Shown piece by piece: positions 41,418 to 50,225 of a stretch of DNA of 64,000 nt. Position numbers and translations under genes: made by a program. The notes under the pieces are model-generated. The model searched no databases. It was not told the origin of the DNA and saw only the letters and a program-made list of their open reading frames with translations. The DNA is from Psychrobacter sp. UBA3480 (lineage in GTDB: Bacteria; Pseudomonadota; Gammaproteobacteria; Pseudomonadales; Moraxellaceae): assembly GCF_002377945.1 (NCBI RefSeq), contig NZ_DFQV01000032.1:1-64000 (forward strand), in the 5' to 3' direction. The first letter of the stretch is position 1. Every line of letters starts with the position of its first letter.

Positions 41418-43059
41418 GAAGATGCCAAGACCAACCTTCAGAAACGACTAAACCATCACGGCGCATCTTCTGCAATAGATTACGCACCTTATTTTTACGC
41501 TGCTTATCATCTAGTACTTGCGGCAACTTATTAGCCAGCATCTTATCAAAGTCAGCTAGTCTACCTCGTTCAAACGTCTTGAGGTACTCTATAATCAAGC
41601 TTTGATAATGCATGTCATCTAAGCCGCGCATCTGCATATATTCCGCCTGCTGCTCAGTATGCTTGGCAACATCAGCGGCGATAATATAGCTGTTTTTGCG
41701 CCCTTCTATCAATGACTTTTTGCGTAACGTTTCTGCTTCGTTTTCAGTGATCGATTTTCCTTTTTGTACTTTATCAAGCGCTATGATGTCGTTTATCGCG
41801 AGATTATCAACTGTCGCTAGCTGCTTGGCATACTCCTGATCAAGCACTTTGCCCGTAAACTTTACGCGTACTCTTTCATGGGTTAAATCATAATCTGGCA
41901 AAGGAAAAAAGCGCTTGTACTGAATCTGATACATTTTTTTGATGCCACTACCAATGGTGTCCATCATATTTAGACTAACCATGGCATTAACCAAAAATGG
42001 ATTACGATAGCTCGCTTCAGGCGCATCTTGTAGCAAGACATTCTCGATGGTCTTAGGAATAAACTCACCACTGTTTTGGAAAATCAGTGTTGAATCTTCT
42101 TTTTCAACCACCGTAATACGTCCACCCAGACGATAATCTTGATGACCAACAGCATTACTTAATGCTTCACGGATGATATAGGGATCGTACTGCTGCACTT
42201 CTTCAGGAAACAGTGTACCAGCAGTCATGTATCGGTAATTTAAGTTGCGAATTTTGTTATACACCTCATCTAAGGCTAACAAAAACGGCGGTTCAAAATG
42301 TTGATAGTCTTTTTCAATATCATCAACTCCCTTTAGAATCCAAGTAATATGCGCTTGCGCTGGGCTTAAAAAATATGTGGATTCATAACGTCCTAATAAA
42401 ATAATGGCTGTGTTGGTAATCTGACCACGAATGGTGATTTTGGCTTTATTCAAAAAGGTGATGTCATCCCATTCTTGAATATCTTCAGCCAAACGTTTGT
42501 TTTTATCAGCAAAGACTTGTCTGGCAACAGTAATGGCTTTAGGATCAAGGTCGTCAAGCGTTGCCTCATGGCAAATCTCGGCACTCCAGTCATCCGCTCG
42601 ATTTTGCCACAGCTTACGGCTTTGATCAGGATAATGCTTAAGTGGTTTTGTGAAGCTACCAATACGAATATAAGGCTCATGTAAAAAGCTAATGGGCATA
42701 TCTGTGGCTGCTGGAATTTCGAACAGCACCACCGCTTTACCATCAATCTGTAACTCATGAATTGTGAAATGAATTTTAGGACTTAAACGGCTAACCAGCC
42801 AATGCTCTAGGTCTTCGTTGCCTTTGGCTTTTTTTGTCTTTGGGCTAAAGCTTGTACCAACGATATTATGCGTGCCATCCTCTACGCCAAACACTAAATA
42901 GCCAAACTTCTTGCCAGACAAACAAGCACCATTGGCAAGCGCAGATATACGCTTACCAATCTCATCAGAGCTATGAAAGTTATGCTTAAACTCAAGCCAC
43001 TCTTGTTCGGTGGGCTGTTGAGTTAGACTTAGGATAAGGCTTTGATAGTGATCGGGCAT
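41407..43059 (-). CDS. AlbA_2 (Schlafen-like) DNA-binding and ATPase-type protein
   Basis: 550 residues. N-terminal AlbA_2 domain (about 15-150: EWLEFKHNFHSSDEIGKRISALANGA, FGYLVFGVEDGTHNIVG), then an HATPase_c_4-like part (about 285-370: REALSNAVGHQDYRLGGRITV, LIFQNSGEF, MMDTIGSGIKKMY) and a C-terminal winged-helix region. Such proteins are described as putative transcriptional regulators, and relatives occur in defence islands. Here it lies downstream of the restriction genes on the same strand. Regulator or defence effector cannot be separated. Confidence 0.75.
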   Translation of the reverse strand: MPDHYQSLILSLTQQPTEQEWLEFKHNFHSSDEIGKRISALANGACLSGKKFGYLVFGVEDGTHNIVGTSFSPKTKKAKGNEDLEHWLVSRLSPKIHFTIHELQIDGKAVVLFEIPAATDMPISFLHEPYIRIGSFTKPLKHYPDQSRKLWQNRADDWSAEICHEATLDDLDPKAITVARQVFADKNKRLAEDIQEWDDITFLNKAKITIRGQITNTAIILLGRYESTYFLSPAQAHITWILKGVDDIEKDYQHFEPPFLLALDEVYNKIRNLNYRYMTAGTLFPEEVQQYDPYIIREALSNAVGHQDYRLGGRITVVEKEDSTLIFQNSGEFIPKTIENVLLQDAPEASYRNPFLVNAMVSLNMMDTIGSGIKKMYQIQYKRFFPLPDYDLTHERVRVKFTGKVLDQEYAKQLATVDNLAINDIIALDKVQKGKSITENEAETLRKKSLIEGRKNSYIIAADVAKHTEQQAEYMQMRGLDDMHYQSLIIEYLKTFERGRLADFDKMLANKLPQVLDDKQRKNKVRNLLQKMRRDGLVVSEGWSWHLPNS

Positions 43060-43216
43060 AGTAAGATACTATATCTAGTTAAAGAAAGGGTGTATTGCGT
43101 CTATTTGAGCGGTATGATCTACTTATTTAGTTTAAACTAATTTGTCCATTTTCCAAATAGTCATTTATAAAACTGAATATAAAAAGTCTCAAACATAGCT
43201 GGAATGACCCATACAA

Positions 43217-43242
43217 AAAAACCTCACTTACAAGTGAGGTTT
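43217..43242 (-). terminator. Terminator after the 55-residue gene
   Basis: AAAACCTCACTT - AC - AAGTGAGGTTTT; suits the minus-strand gene ending at 43265. Confidence 0.85.
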
Positions 43243-43264
43243 TAAATAACTACCTGCAAGACCA

Positions 43265-43432
43265 TTATTTTTTTGTGTCACTACTACTGAATGTACCAAG
43301 TGGCCTACCTTTTGGGAAGTCTTGATCTGTCAAACCTTGCTTACCCATTTCTTGAATCTCATCATTTTCTTTTTGTTGATCAGCATCATTTAGTTCTTCA
43401 GCATGATCGTTACCATATGGGTTACCCATCAT
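43265..43432 (-). CDS. Small acidic hypothetical protein (55 residues)
   Basis: Starts MMGNPYGNDHAEELNDADQQ and ends with PKGRPLGTFSSSDTKK. Rich in Asp, Glu, Asn and Gln, no membrane helix. A good ribosome binding site (AAGGAAAGT) precedes the double ATG and a terminator stands 23 bp past the stop, so it is likely a real gene. Lies between the YgjP-like gene and the AlbA_2 gene. Function not recognised; a DNA-mimic-like acidic protein is only a thought. Confidence 0.6.
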   Translation of the reverse strand: MMGNPYGNDHAEELNDADQQKENDEIQEMGKQGLTDQDFPKGRPLGTFSSSDTKK

Positions 43433-43582
43433 ACTTTCCTTACATTCATTAAGTAAGAAAATAGTATCGAACGATTAATTCATTCTTTCAAGTAAATTTT
43501 CAATATTTTGTCTGGGCATGTAGATCATTATGCACTTCAATACTTTTCCAAAATAACATATTAAATTATCTAGCTCTAAACT

Positions 43583-44407
43583 TCACTCATTCAAATAAAG
43601 CTCAGCCATCTCATCAAGCCTAGCTTTCACCTCTTTCCAGTTTGGCATTACCTGCGTTAATAAGCGCCAAAAGTGCTCACTATGATTATGCTCAGCAATA
43701 TGACAGAGCTCATGGAGTATCACGTAATCGATGCATTCCTTTGGTGCTTTAACCAAATGCGGATTAAGTATTAGATTACCTTTAGTAGAGCAACTTCCCC
43801 ACTGCTTTTTCATGTTCATTAATTTTATTGAAGGACTATTTTTAACCCATGAAGCCTTATATATCAAGGCTTCAAGCCTCTCTCTAGAGATCGACCTAAA
43901 TTTATTTCTATACCATTCATCAATAAGACGTTTAACTAAGACAGCTCGTTCTTCAGCGTCCAACTCAGAATCACTTTGAGACAACTCTACGTTTAATTTA
44001 CCGCGACTAAGCCTCACCCTGCTATGTATCTCATCGGCAGTTTCTGTACTGGTTATCACTTTTAGTACGTAACGACGACCCAGATAAAATTGGGTTTCGC
44101 CGCTGACATAGCGCTTGGGTAATACATGATCTTGTTGCTTGGCAAAGTCTTGTAGGCTTTGCCATATCCAGCGAGCACGTTTCATAAGTGCATCATAAAT
44201 CAACTCATCGGTAGCATCGACAGGTGCGGTGGCAACCACACGCTGATCAGGGTGTACTTTGATAACCACTTTTCGAGGCTTGGTCTTTTTAGCAATCAGC
44301 TTGTCGCTTTCAGGTTTCTTTATCTTCTCTTTATAAGTTACTTCTTTACGCACGACTTCATAGTCAATCTTATATTGACCATAATAAAATACGCCATTCT
44401 CAGTCAT
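43583..44407 (-). CDS. YgjP-like M48-family metallopeptidase
   Basis: 274 residues. The zinc motif H-E-L-C-H is in DYVILHELCHIAEHNHSEHFW and KKQWGSCSTKGNLILNPHLVKAP is the YgjP/DUF45 hallmark. Proteins of this family often stand next to type I restriction genes. Its start is 28 bp past the hsdR stop, so it is probably in one transcript with hsdR. Substrate unknown. Confidence 0.82.
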   Translation of the reverse strand: MTENGVFYYGQYKIDYEVVRKEVTYKEKIKKPESDKLIAKKTKPRKVVIKVHPDQRVVATAPVDATDELIYDALMKRARWIWQSLQDFAKQQDHVLPKRYVSGETQFYLGRRYVLKVITSTETADEIHSRVRLSRGKLNVELSQSDSELDAEERAVLVKRLIDEWYRNKFRSISRERLEALIYKASWVKNSPSIKLMNMKKQWGSCSTKGNLILNPHLVKAPKECIDYVILHELCHIAEHNHSEHFWRLLTQVMPNWKEVKARLDEMAELYLNE

Positions 44408-44435
44408 TACCTACTACCCTCTTGCTGCTCTTAGG

Positions 44436-47400
44436 CTACTTGTCTCTTGAAAGTCCAAGACGGGTAATCTTTAGCACTTCCTCGATGAGCTGTTGCGCTT
44501 TGTCGATACCCAAATCCATAAATAACATCGGTAGCAATTTGACACTAATAGCATTTTCGATCTCTGCTGGGTTAATAGAATACTCAGCAACTGCTGTCTT
44601 AACGATACTATCAATCTCAAAGGCGTAAGCGACCAGCTTGTCATTATCTAGCTCTTTATCCGCTAAGAAATCAATATCAAATAAGTGTTTAAACAAACCA
44701 AAGTACGCCTGAGCATGTTTGTTCAATTTACCACTATCATCGATAAACGCATTCGGTACATCAGCGACATCGCGGTCTTTGACAGCTTGCTCAAAATCAG
44801 CAAACATCATGTACTGCTTCACTGGCGCATCGAACATGGCCTTAGCATCCGCAATCGCTTGCTTGAGCAATTTAGAAAAATACTCTTGGGCATAAGGATC
44901 ATCAGCAAGATCTTGCTCAATCATCTTGGTGACACGACCAGTGATTTTATCGGTTTGGTTACGCGCTTCATCATCGCTTAATTCTTCAGGCTTAACATCC
45001 TTACCTAGGTTACCAACCAAGTAAGCACCTTTTGCCTCACGAACTTCAAGCCCTGCGATATGCTTATCGAGTAAGCTACGAATATCTGCTTCATACTCAT
45101 CATAATCGACGGTTTCATCAGCATCTTCGCGTACTTGCTTACGTAGATTGATAAAGGCTTTTAGATCGGCTTTGTAGCGATCACGTTTACTATCGAATGA
45201 TTTGTCTTCAAAGAAAGACGCTGATTGCAACGCAATTTTCATAGCATTAGAAAACGTAGTTAAAGCAGCATAGAAGTCATCACGTTCTTTAAGCTTAGTA
45301 TCAACTACTCTGCCATCGACTTCTTGCATCTTAGGCGCTAGCACTTGTCTTAACGCTTGACCGTCTTGTTTGTTTTTTACCGATGAAAAGATAACCCACA
45401 GCTCATTATGTAGCCTTGGTAGCTGTTTGTACTCAGTGTCCATGCTGTTATACATGCCTTTGAGGTCTTCAATATCAAAACCACCTTGCGTACGATCGGC
45501 AAGATCCTGATACTTCTCAATGGTGATATCCAGCTCTTTTAAAATGCCGCGATAATCAATCAGATAACCAAAGCGTTTCTTCTCATGTAAGCGGTTAACT
45601 CGAGCAATTGCCTGAATGAGATTGTGCTGCTTTAATGGTTTATCGATATACAGCACGGTGTTCTTGGGCTCATCGAAGCCCGTTAATAGCTTATCAACGA
45701 CGATCATAATGTCAGGGCCATCGTCCTGACTAAAGGCTTCTATGATGGCTTTGGTATAGACTTTTTCGTCACCGCCATACTCTTTGGCGACATTGGCTTG
45801 CCACCAGCTCTGGACAATGTCTTTTGATTCGCCATCGACAGTATCATGACCCTCACGAGTATCAGGTGATGACATGGCAACCACTGATGTCACTTTGCCA
45901 ATCTTGTCTAACGCCATCTTATAACGGATAGCAGAGGCTTTAGAGTCACAGGCCAGTTGACCTTTAAGGTGCTGCTGTTTAAAGTTTTGGAAGTGATCAG
46001 AGATGTCATGAGCGATCAGCTCAATACGACCTTCAACCTGATAGATTTGACCTTTTTGTGAGAACTTACGCTTGAGATCAGTCTTTTGATCATCGGTAAG
46101 CTTTTGAGTAATACGGTCAAACCAAGCATCGATGGCTTGGTCATTGGTATTCAGCTCAGGGATACGCTCTTCGTATAAGAGTGGGGTGACGGTTTTGTCT
46201 TTTACCGCTTGCTGCATGGTGTAGGAGTGAATGATGCTACCGAATTTATTCTCAGTCTTATCATCTTTTAGCAATGGCGTACCCGTAAAGGCGATAAAGG
46301 CAGCATTTGGCAGGGCTTGTGCCATGCGAATATTGTTCTCACCGTTTTGGCTACGGTGACCTTCATCGACCATGACGATGATATTGGGGCTGTCGTTATA
46401 GCACTCATCATATTTAACGGCTGAACCAAACTTATTAATAATGGAGAAGATAACACGTTCATTACCATGACCGATTTGCTGCGCGAGACGGCGACCAGAA
46501 GTTGCCATCGCATCCGTTTTGTCGCGATCACTAAGCACACCACCAGAAGCAAAGGTTTTACTAAGCTGAGTTTCAAGATCAACACGGTCGGTGACGACAA
46601 TAACACGGCACTTCGCGAGCTCCTCTAACCAAATAAGCGCCTTAGAGAAAAACACCATCGTAAAAGACTTGCCGCTACCTGTGGTATGCCAAATGACACC
46701 ACCTTGCCGACTACCCGACTTACCATCAGAGCCGTCAAAAGTGCTGATACGCTCAATCAATGCTTTGATGCCAAAGACTTGCTGATAACGGGCAACAATT
46801 TTGCCCGCCTTTTTGTCAAACAAGGTAAACATGCGCGTCATCTCAAGTAGACGCTGTGGCTGCAAAAGGCTGATGATTAAGCGGTCTTGGTCGGTAACGA
46901 CTAAATCACCACCATCAACTAATGACTGATATTCCTCTTTGATAGAGGCAGAACGATGGCTAAACAAATTCTCAATCTGCTCATCGCTGAGCGTTTGGTT
47001 TTTTATACGGGCAAACTCAGGCTCAGAGATTTCTTCTTCGACCCATTTCGCCCAAAATTTCCTATGTGTACCGCAAGTAGCATACAGACCGTCATTACCG
47101 TTAACCGCTAGCAATAATTGGCTATAGGCAAATAGATGTGGGATTTCTTTTTGATGTTGGTTGCGAATATGCTGTGAGACTGCTTGGGCATTGGTAGATT
47201 GCCACTCTCTACTAGAGTCAGGGCGTTTGGCTTCGATCACTGCCAGCGGTAGACCATTCACAAAGCAGACGATATCAGGTCTACGACTGTTCGTACCTTC
47301 ACTATTGAGTACTACCAGCTCTTCGGTAACGTGAAAGCTATTATTATCAATGTTATTCCAATCTATCAGAGCGATGGTTTGCGAAGTTTTCTTACCATCG

Positions 47401-47753
47401 ATGAACTCAGTCACGGTCACGCCATAAAGCATAGCGTTATATAGTGCTTCGTTTGCTGCCTGTAAGCCTAGATTCATCGCTGGATTTAGCACATGCATGA
47501 TCTTATCAAGGGCGCTGTCTGATAGAGGATGTAGCTTGCCCTCAAACATAAAAGTTTGCTTGGCTAAAAACGTACGCATAATCGGCAATAGCACCACTTG
47601 GTCAGTGGCCTTATTTGAGGCAGTCTTTGAGCGCATGGTAATGCATTGGTTGGGCGGAATAAACTCATAGCCTAATGTTGTCAGCAAGGTTAAGGCAGGA
47701 ATTTTTGAGCTGAATTCTTCGGCGAAGTTGATGCTGAGGTTTAAATCGGTCAT
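44436..47753 (-). CDS. hsdR: Type I restriction enzyme R subunit
   Basis: 1105 residues from ATG 47753, which has AAGGCGG five bases before it; the frame is open six codons further. N-terminal nuclease site PDIVCFVNGLPLAVIEAKRP (D160, E174-x-K176), then SF2 helicase motor: Walker A WHTTGSGKS, MVDEGHRSQ, AFTGTPL, and motif VI-like QAIARVNR. C-terminal helical part binds the methylase core. Translocates and cuts unmodified DNA. Separated from hsdS by the hicAB cassette on the other strand; all frames intact. Confidence 0.95.
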   Translation of the reverse strand: MTDLNLSINFAEEFSSKIPALTLLTTLGYEFIPPNQCITMRSKTASNKATDQVVLLPIMRTFLAKQTFMFEGKLHPLSDSALDKIMHVLNPAMNLGLQAANEALYNAMLYGVTVTEFIDGKKTSQTIALIDWNNIDNNSFHVTEELVVLNSEGTNSRRPDIVCFVNGLPLAVIEAKRPDSSREWQSTNAQAVSQHIRNQHQKEIPHLFAYSQLLLAVNGNDGLYATCGTHRKFWAKWVEEEISEPEFARIKNQTLSDEQIENLFSHRSASIKEEYQSLVDGGDLVVTDQDRLIISLLQPQRLLEMTRMFTLFDKKAGKIVARYQQVFGIKALIERISTFDGSDGKSGSRQGGVIWHTTGSGKSFTMVFFSKALIWLEELAKCRVIVVTDRVDLETQLSKTFASGGVLSDRDKTDAMATSGRRLAQQIGHGNERVIFSIINKFGSAVKYDECYNDSPNIIVMVDEGHRSQNGENNIRMAQALPNAAFIAFTGTPLLKDDKTENKFGSIIHSYTMQQAVKDKTVTPLLYEERIPELNTNDQAIDAWFDRITQKLTDDQKTDLKRKFSQKGQIYQVEGRIELIAHDISDHFQNFKQQHLKGQLACDSKASAIRYKMALDKIGKVTSVVAMSSPDTREGHDTVDGESKDIVQSWWQANVAKEYGGDEKVYTKAIIEAFSQDDGPDIMIVVDKLLTGFDEPKNTVLYIDKPLKQHNLIQAIARVNRLHEKKRFGYLIDYRGILKELDITIEKYQDLADRTQGGFDIEDLKGMYNSMDTEYKQLPRLHNELWVIFSSVKNKQDGQALRQVLAPKMQEVDGRVVDTKLKERDDFYAALTTFSNAMKIALQSASFFEDKSFDSKRDRYKADLKAFINLRKQVREDADETVDYDEYEADIRSLLDKHIAGLEVREAKGAYLVGNLGKDVKPEELSDDEARNQTDKITGRVTKMIEQDLADDPYAQEYFSKLLKQAIADAKAMFDAPVKQYMMFADFEQAVKDRDVADVPNAFIDDSGKLNKHAQAYFGLFKHLFDIDFLADKELDNDKLVAYAFEIDSIVKTAVAEYSINPAEIENAISVKLLPMLFMDLGIDKAQQLIEEVLKITRLGLSRDK

Positions 47754-47840
47754 GTCTGCCGCCTTATACATAGCGTTTGTTTGGTTTTATCGATTGTAGC
47801 CCAAATCGCTACTAAAGACGCCTTAAAAAAGACAACAAAA

Positions 47841-47887
47841 AACCGCCAAGGTTGCGCGTGATTCAAAGGGCACTAAGCGTGGCGGTT
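47841..47887 (-). terminator. Terminator-like hairpin upstream of hsdR
   Basis: AACCGCCA (47841-47848) and TGGCGGTT (47880-47887) close a 31-nt loop; on the minus transcript the stem is followed by TTTTTTGTTG and a second T-run, 88 bp before the hsdR start. Could stop read-through into hsdR or attenuate it. The rest of the 47754-48073 gap holds the hicAB operators. Confidence 0.55.
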
Positions 47888-47973
47888 ATGTTGGACATAA
47901 AAATCCTGCTGGTCATTAGCTACAATCAGAACATAATTACACTTAAAAAAGCTAAAGAATCCAAAAATCATCC

Positions 47974-48034
47974 GTGTGTATTATTACACACATAATCATT
48001 GCCAAATCAGTATTTGTGTGTAATAATACACACA
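47974..48034 (+). promoter_or_regulatory. Two palindromic operators upstream of hicA
   Basis: GTGTGTA-TTAT-TACACAC (47974-47991) and TGTGTGTA-ATAA-TACACACA (48015-48034). Centres are 42 bp apart, close to four helical turns, so both lie on one face of the DNA. Likely autoregulatory sites for HicB, whose C-terminus is a DNA-binding ribbon-helix-helix. Confidence 0.8.
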
Positions 48035-48073
48035 AGTCAAGTTGGCTTATTGAGTTAATTTCTCGGAGGACTT

Positions 48074-48262
48074 ATGAAAAGTTCGACACTCATTAAACTA
48101 CTTGAGGAAGATGGTTGGAAAGTTATTAGGAAAAAGGGTACAAGTCATCATATTTTAAAGAAGGAGGGCATTGATAAAATAATTTCAATTAGTCACCCTG
48201 AAAAAGATGTGTCTCGACTCCAATTGACTAAAGCTAGACGGATTTCCGGCTTGAAACTTTGA
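48074..48262 (+). CDS. hicA: HicA-family toxin (mRNA interferase)
   Basis: 62 residues: MKSSTLIKLLEEDGWKVIRK, then GTSHHILKK with the catalytic His (H25 or H26), ending TKARRISGLKL. The double-stranded RNA-binding-like fold and size are standard. HicA cleaves mRNA until bound by HicB. Ribosome binding site GGAGGA. Toxin first, antitoxin second is the usual hic order, but here 122 bp with a terminator-like hairpin separate them. Confidence 0.9.
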   Translation: MKSSTLIKLLEEDGWKVIRKKGTSHHILKKEGIDKIISISHPEKDVSRLQLTKARRISGLKL

Positions 48263-48269
48263 GCGTTTA

Positions 48270-48298
48270 CCAATCTCCATTTGGAGGTTGGTTTTTCT
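48270..48298 (+). terminator. Terminator-like hairpin between hicA and hicB
   Basis: CCAATCTCC - ATTT - GGAGGTTGG followed by TTTTTCT, eight bases after the hicA stop. Confidence 0.8.
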
Positions 48299-48384
48299 CA
48301 AATTCCAAAGGAGTAATTATCTATAAGTGTAGATAGAAAATTTTAATTCAAATTAAGGAAGTTAACTAAAAGAGAGGTGTTAAT

Positions 48385-48804
48385 ATGCTTCATTATCCTA
48401 TTGCCATCTTTAAAGATGAAGATATGGAAAACTATGCAGCTATTGTGCCAGATGTCGATGGCTGTTTCCCGCTTGGAGATACCATAGCAAAGACTATTGA
48501 AGATGCTGAAGATTTAATTTTCGAGCATATCGAATTCATGATAGAAGAAGGTATGAGTTTTGATTTCAATACAAGTGAGATTGAAAGTTTAAAAAACGAA
48601 CCAGACTATAGTGATGCCTTGGCTTGGGCAATAATTAGTATTGATGATACTAAGCTTTCCACTAAGCAAGTGCGCTTTAATGTAAGCTGGCCTGATTATT
48701 TATTAAGAAAAGTGGATGACTATGCAGAAAAAAATCATGAAACACGTTCAGGGTTATTGGCTAAAGCAATTCAGAAAGAAATAAACACAACGTTAACAAC
48801 GTAA
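48385..48804 (+). CDS. hicB: HicB-family antitoxin
   Basis: 139 residues. N-terminal HicB fold (about 1-70: YPIAIFKDEDMENYAAIVPDVDGCFPLGDTI) that binds HicA, and a C-terminal ribbon-helix-helix (about 97-134: QVRFNVSWPDYLLRKVDDYA) for DNA binding. Ribosome binding site AGAGG. Because a terminator-like hairpin precedes it, a separate promoter in 48299-48384 is likely; an inverted repeat TATCTA-N6-TAGATA (48318-48335) lies there. Confidence 0.9.
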   Translation: MLHYPIAIFKDEDMENYAAIVPDVDGCFPLGDTIAKTIEDAEDLIFEHIEFMIEEGMSFDFNTSEIESLKNEPDYSDALAWAIISIDDTKLSTKQVRFNVSWPDYLLRKVDDYAEKNHETRSGLLAKAIQKEINTTLTT

Positions 48805-48847
48805 TCATGAAATAATATAGTGAATGAAAACATTTCTAGTGTTACTT

Positions 48848-48882
48848 AAAACCTCACCTAATATCAATTAGTTGAGGTTTTT
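48848..48882. terminator. Terminator between convergent hicB and hsdS
   Basis: AAACCTCA-C-CTAAT / ATTAG-T-TGAGGTTT with ATCA loop and T-tail; usable on both strands. Confidence 0.85.
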
Positions 48883-48908
48883 ACATAAAAATAGTTCATG
48901 AATAAATT

Positions 48909-50225
48909 CTATATACTTCTATCAACCACCACCCGCTTCTTACCCGTCAACAACACCTGCATCAGCGCCTTTTTCTCTTGCTGCAAATCAGCCAATTGCT
49001 GCTCAAGCAACTCAATCTCTTTATCGGCATTGGTTAACACGGTGGCGATTTTTTGTTGTTCTGGAATAGATGGAATGGGTACTTTTAATGATTTTATAAT
49101 CTTGATAGTTAACTGAGGCTGTGCGGAACCAAATGTCAATGAATCAACTTGTCTCGTAAACAGTGATGAGTTTGTCAATGCGTAAAAGAAGTTACTTTCT
49201 AATTCAGAGTTATTACAACCTAAAGTAACCATTCCAGAGTTTACTCTAAGAAAGTCATATTGGACTGAGTCATCGTAATAGGCAGTTTGTCCAACTGTAC
49301 CTCTTGTTGTTAGTACAACGTCACCTCTATTAACAATGCCTTTCCCTAGCTTTTCATACTTTTCCTTTGAAATGAACTGAGTTTCCTCGAATAAAAACCC
49401 TTTCTTAGTCACATTTTTAGCACTTAAGAAAAGATAGTCACCTTTGTCATAGAATTCAGAAGAATTAGGATATTCCTTTCCACGATCACCGTCAGTGACA
49501 GTCATACCAGCATCGATTAAAGTTCTTTCTTCCCACTCACCCTCAAACCGTTCACCCGACTCATCAAGCAAACGTTTTTTACCCGTCAGAAGTTGCTGCA
49601 TTAAGGCTTTTTTCTGCTGGGTACTATTGTCAATTAATCGCTCAGTGGTACTAATCGCCTTATCCCAAGTAGATAGAATTTTAGCGATTTTTTGTTGTTC
49701 TGGGAGAGGTGGCGTTGGCACAGGTAATTCTTTGCAAAGCTGTATAGTTAGATTCTGTTGCCCAGATGTCTTTTTAGATCTAGATTGCAACCACTGTTGG
49801 GCTAAATCACTACTTAGAAAATTTAAGAAATAATTTTTATTAACTTTCGACGATACGGTTCTATAAATAACTATAGCTTGGTTCATATTGTATTCATCAA
49901 AATCTCGACCTAACATCGCAATTTTACCAAGCGGAGGACCTACGATATTCATAAGAATATCGCCAGGGTAAGCAATTGATCGAGCTAGGGAGCCATTATG
50001 TGCTTCTTGAGTTACGAAGATCATATCTGACGAGGTATCTAATTCGCCATTAAAACCTAGATTATTTACCCTCAAAAAAGGTATCTTAGAATCACTAACA
50101 ATTTCAGTTTTTGGCGGTGTAGTACCTTTTGTTATTTTACTTGTTAATTCATCAGCAGTTTTTACTAGCCAGTCTGAAGGGCAATTACCTAGTCCTGTTA
50201 TAGTTTGAAATTCCTTAGGCACCAT
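48909..50225 (-). CDS. hsdS: Type I restriction enzyme specificity subunit
   Basis: 438 residues with two target-recognition domains (about 15-165 and 225-390), each followed by a conserved spacer helix: LPEQQKIAKILSTWDKAI ... QQKKALMQQLLTGKKRL and IPEQQKIATVLTNADKEI ... QEKKALMQVLLTGKKRV. The subunit sets the bipartite DNA sequence that is methylated or cut. Overlaps hsdM by 11 bp, so translation is coupled. No simple-sequence tract for phase variation was seen. Confidence 0.93.
   Translation of the reverse strand: MVPKEFQTITGLGNCPSDWLVKTADELTSKITKGTTPPKTEIVSDSKIPFLRVNNLGFNGELDTSSDMIFVTQEAHNGSLARSIAYPGDILMNIVGPPLGKIAMLGRDFDEYNMNQAIVIYRTVSSKVNKNYFLNFLSSDLAQQWLQSRSKKTSGQQNLTIQLCKELPVPTPPLPEQQKIAKILSTWDKAISTTERLIDNSTQQKKALMQQLLTGKKRLLDESGERFEGEWEERTLIDAGMTVTDGDRGKEYPNSSEFYDKGDYLFLSAKNVTKKGFLFEETQFISKEKYEKLGKGIVNRGDVVLTTRGTVGQTAYYDDSVQYDFLRVNSGMVTLGCNNSELESNFFYALTNSSLFTRQVDSLTFGSAQPQLTIKIIKSLKVPIPSIPEQQKIATVLTNADKEIELLEQQLADLQQEKKALMQVLLTGKKRVVVDRSI

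Noticed and set aside
46268..46606. 112-codon alternate frame within hsdR
   Set aside because: Same-strand shadow of the helicase domain; hsdR is intact across it.
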